7,762 bases of DNA from Pseudomonadota bacterium (GTDB lineage Bacteria > Pseudomonadota > Alphaproteobacteria > Acetobacterales > Acetobacteraceae): NCBI GenBank assembly GCA_021845555.1, contig JAJZVS010000176.1, forward strand, positions 1 through 7,762, given 5' to 3'. Both the position numbers and the translations under genes were made by a program. Shown here in pieces: positions 6,323-7,762 of this stretch. The notes under the pieces are model-generated. The model saw only the letters and a list, made by a program, of their open reading frames with translations, had not been told where the DNA came from and ran no database searches. The first letter of the stretch is position 1, and each line of letters begins with the position of its first letter.

Positions 6323-7078
6323 TCATCGATCGGCCGCCGGCCCCCCCGCCTCGGCATCGGTTGCCAGATCGGGCGCGGCGAAGCCCCGCAGCCGGGACGG
6401 GTCGTGCAGCATCACCCGCGCGCCATGCGTCTCCACCCCCAGCGCGCGCAGTACGGCGAAGGCGCGTGACAGATTCGCCGGTCGGCAGCCGAGCCGCGCG
6501 GCCAGCAGCGCCTTGTCGAACGGCAGCCGCAGCGCCACCGGTGCCGGGGCCTCCGCGGGCGCCAGTTGCAGGAGATAATACGCCAGCCGTTGCGGCAGCG
6601 AGCGCAGCTTGAGATCGCGCACCTGCAAAACCATGGCGCGGAAATCCCCGGCCACGGCGCGCGCCAGCGCCATGCCCAGCGCCGGGCGCGTGGCGGCCAG
6701 CTCGCACAGTTCCGCCGCCGGCAGTCGCAGCAGCCGCGCCGGCGTCACCGCAAGCGCGGTCATCAGATAGGCTCGCCCGGTCAGCACCGCGGCCAGGATG
6801 AATCGTCCGCCCGGGCGCACCACCTCCACCACCGCGGCCGAGCCGTCGGCGGCGCGGCCCGACAGCGTCACCTGGCCGGCCAGCAGCAGATGCAGCGCGG
6901 CGGGCGGGTCGCCTTCGCGGCACAGCACGCTGCCTTCCTCCACCGCCAGCGGTTGGGCGATGGCGGCGAGCGCGGCCAGAACCTCATCGGGCAGGCCGCG
7001 CAGCATCGGCATGCCGGTAAGTGCCGCGCCAATAGAATCCGCTCCGTTCATTGCCAGGACCGCGCTTCTGGAAAGCAT
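6323..7078 (-). CDS. Crp/Fnr family transcriptional regulator
   Basis: This 251-residue protein has the family layout. An effector-binding beta barrel covers about residues 25-125 (MLRGLPDEVLAAL, EEGSVLCREGD, LHLLLAGQVTL, RPGGRFILAAVL). A long dimerisation helix runs over about 130-160 and leads to SLPQRLAYYLLQL. A winged helix-turn-helix follows, with ALLAARLGCRPANLSRAFAVLRALG at 190-214. The four-cysteine set of oxygen-sensing Fnr is absent (only Cys53, Cys124 and Cys198), so it resembles the Dnr/NnrR-like group that senses NO or other signals. The recognition helix reads A201-N-L-S-R205, where Fnr/Dnr proteins have E-x-x-S-R; Ser and Arg are kept and the glutamate is lost. It is divergent from the narK-type gene, so control of nitrate or nitrite transport is likely by context. 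The start could also be Met10 (base 7051); neither site has a strong ribosome binding site. Confidence 0.9.
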   Translation of the reverse strand: MLSRSAVLAMNGADSIGAALTGMPMLRGLPDEVLAALAAIAQPLAVEEGSVLCREGDPPAALHLLLAGQVTLSGRAADGSAAVVEVVRPGGRFILAAVLTGRAYLMTALAVTPARLLRLPAAELCELAATRPALGMALARAVAGDFRAMVLQVRDLKLRSLPQRLAYYLLQLAPAEAPAPVALRLPFDKALLAARLGCRPANLSRAFAVLRALGVETHGARVMLHDPSRLRGFAAPDLATDAEAGGPAADR

Positions 7079-7082
7079 AGAC

Positions 7083-7107
7083 CTGGGCGATACTTAAGCT
7101 GGGCGAT
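7083..7107. repeat. 9-bp direct repeat near the regulator start
   Basis: CTGGGCGAT occurs at 7083-7091 and again at 7099-7107, with a 16-bp period (about one and a half helical turns). It lies 5-29 bp upstream of the annotated start codon of the minus-strand regulator, where an operator would act on its transcription. No known binding site is recognised. Confidence 0.35.
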
Positions 7108-7118
7108 CCGGGGCGCGA

Positions 7119-7136
7119 AATTTCCAAAAGGAAATT
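7119..7136. repeat. AT-rich inverted repeat in the divergent promoter region
   Basis: AATTTCC (7119-7125) and GGAAATT (7130-7136) are exact reverse complements separated by AAAA. The element stands out in a GC-rich background and lies between the regulator start and the FNR-type box. It could be an operator or AT-rich promoter DNA for the regulator gene. There is no T-tract, and the divergent setting argues against a terminator. Confidence 0.4.
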
Positions 7137-7155
7137 CCATATCTGTGCTTTTGAT

Positions 7156-7169
7156 TTGATCTGGATCAA
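7156..7169. promoter_or_regulatory. Perfect FNR/Anr/Dnr-type binding site
   Basis: TTGATCTGGATCAA matches the TTGAT-N4-ATCAA consensus of Fnr-family sites in every defined position. An additional TTGAT half-site abuts it at 7151-7155. The centre (7162.5) is about 84 bp from the regulator start codon and about 86 bp from the narK-type start codon, so either or both genes could be controlled. If it activates the transporter from -41.5, transcription would begin near 7204 with a leader of about 45 bases. No good -10 hexamer is seen at the matching place, as is common for activator-dependent promoters. Confidence 0.8.
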
Positions 7170-7237
7170 CGACCCATTCGCCGATCCGTCGTTTTTCCCC
7201 TTCCGGACGCACGCCGCCGCGCGAGGCGGAGCCAGCC

Positions 7238-7243
7238 AGGGGA
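7238..7243 (+). promoter_or_regulatory. Ribosome binding site of the narK-type gene
   Basis: AGGGGA lies 5 bp before ATG 7249. It decides the start at 7249 over the second in-frame ATG at 7267 (residue 7), which has no comparable purine run at the right distance. Confidence 0.7.
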
Positions 7244-7248
7244 CCGCG

Positions 7249-7762
7249 ATGGACCAGCACGTTGCCATGAAACCGGATGCCGCCGCCCGCCTCGGGCTGC
7301 GCGGTTCGCCCCGCCAGGGTCTGGTGATGGGCACCTGGGGTTTCTTCATCGGCTTCGCCGCGGTCGCGCTGTATGGACCGGCGGCGCACACGTTCCAGCT
7401 GTCGATGCATCTTTCCCCGGCGCTGGTCGGGCTGCTGGTGGCGGCGCCGCAGCTCACCGGGTCGTTGCTGCGCATCCCGTTCGGCGCCTGGGTCGACAAA
7501 TCCGGCGGCCGGCTGCCGATGCTCACTCTGTTCGGCATGTCGATCGTGGGCATGTGGGGGCTGGTGTTCATTCTGGTCACCGCACCCAACGCGGGCCCGG
7601 CGATCTATCCCCTGGTGATCCTGTTCGGCTTCATGAGCGGCTGCGGTGTCGCGAGCTTCTCGGTCGGGATCCCGCAGGTGTCGTATTGGTTTCCCCGCAA
7701 CCGGCAGGGCACCGCGCTTGGCATCTACGGGGGCGTGGGCAATCTGGCGCCGGGTCTGTTCA
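7249..7762 (+). CDS. narK: NarK-type nitrate/nitrite transporter (MFS), 3'-truncated by window edge
   Basis: The protein belongs to the nitrate/nitrite porter branch of the major facilitator superfamily and would sit in the inner membrane, importing nitrate or exchanging it for nitrite. The first 171 residues are visible and the frame is open to the window end. After a 22-residue polar N-terminus come TM1 (about 23-43), TM2 (57-78), TM3 (90-111), TM4 (118-142) and the start of TM5. Key marks are LLRIPFG in TM2, with Arg75 at the place of the substrate-binding arginine of NarK, the MFS loop motif GAWVDKSGGR (79-88), and SYWFPRNRQGTALGIYGGVGN (145-165) entering the nitrate-signature helix. That signature reads GGVGNLAPG, with Ala where Gly is usual after GNL. 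A perfect FNR-type box lies upstream, which fits induction under low oxygen or during denitrification. Nitrate versus nitrite preference is not decidable from this part. Confidence 0.9.
   Translation, partial: MDQHVAMKPDAAARLGLRGSPRQGLVMGTWGFFIGFAAVALYGPAAHTFQLSMHLSPALVGLLVAAPQLTGSLLRIPFGAWVDKSGGRLPMLTLFGMSIVGMWGLVFILVTAPNAGPAIYPLVILFGFMSGCGVASFSVGIPQVSYWFPRNRQGTALGIYGGVGNLAPGLF

Noticed and set aside
6341..6347. Run of seven C near the 3' end of the regulator as a frameshift or phase-variation site
   Set aside because: It affects only the last few unconserved residues, and short C-runs are expected at this base composition.
7090..7127. Sigma70-like promoter for the regulator using TTGGAA and AAGTAT on the minus strand
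   Set aside because: The two hexamers are 26 bp apart, well beyond the usual spacing, and the -10 match is poor.
7373..7618. Short plus-strand open frame of 81 codons within the transporter gene
   Set aside because: It is out of frame with the transporter that starts at 7249, whose protein carries clear NarK-type motifs.

Overview
The window is a gene-dense, very GC-rich stretch with overlapping ATGA stop/start junctions and no long non-coding gap. Gene content and protein style suggest an alphaproteobacterium, quite possibly of the Acetobacteraceae/Rhodospirillales type. That placement is inference; there is no rRNA or other phylogenetic marker here.

Bases 1-6280 carry a co-directional plus-strand cluster. 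It opens with the 3' part of an amidase-signature hydrolase whose start lies outside the window. A short gap follows, then a CoxE-type von Willebrand factor A (VWA) protein with an unusual repeat-built N-terminus. Next come two separate genes that together make an XdhC/CoxI-type protein (N-terminal XdhC domain, then Rossmann domain), and a fusion of a molybdopterin-binding domain with a MocA-like nucleotidyltransferase. The last gene encodes a 300-residue protein of unknown role with ATP-grasp-like features. The four genes from coxE to the fusion overlap by 4 bp at each junction, and the last starts 5 bp after its neighbour's stop. The core is a maturation and cofactor-supply module for a molybdenum hydroxylase of the xanthine dehydrogenase/CO dehydrogenase family. 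The CoxE-like protein would act in late active-site assembly, the XdhC pair would hold and hand over molybdenum cofactor, and the MocA-like domain would form the cytosine-dinucleotide form of that cofactor. The hydroxylase subunits and the usual MoxR/CoxD ATPase partner are not in view.

Bases 6323-7762 form a second, divergent unit. A minus-strand Crp/Fnr-family regulator converges on the first cluster and is transcribed away from a plus-strand NarK-type nitrate/nitrite transporter, which is cut by the window end. Their 170-bp intergenic region holds a perfect FNR/Anr/Dnr-type site (TTGAT-N4-ATCAA), an AT-rich inverted repeat and a 9-bp direct repeat, which suggests oxygen- or NO-responsive control of nitrate or nitrite transport. 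The regulator's recognition helix has alanine where Fnr/Dnr proteins keep the glutamate that reads the TTGAT half-site, so it may not be the protein that binds this box.

No RNA genes, insertion sequences, CRISPR arrays or attachment sites were seen. The clearest oddities are the five-copy 15-bp in-frame repeat in coxE, the uncharacterised ATP-grasp-like protein and the variant recognition helix.
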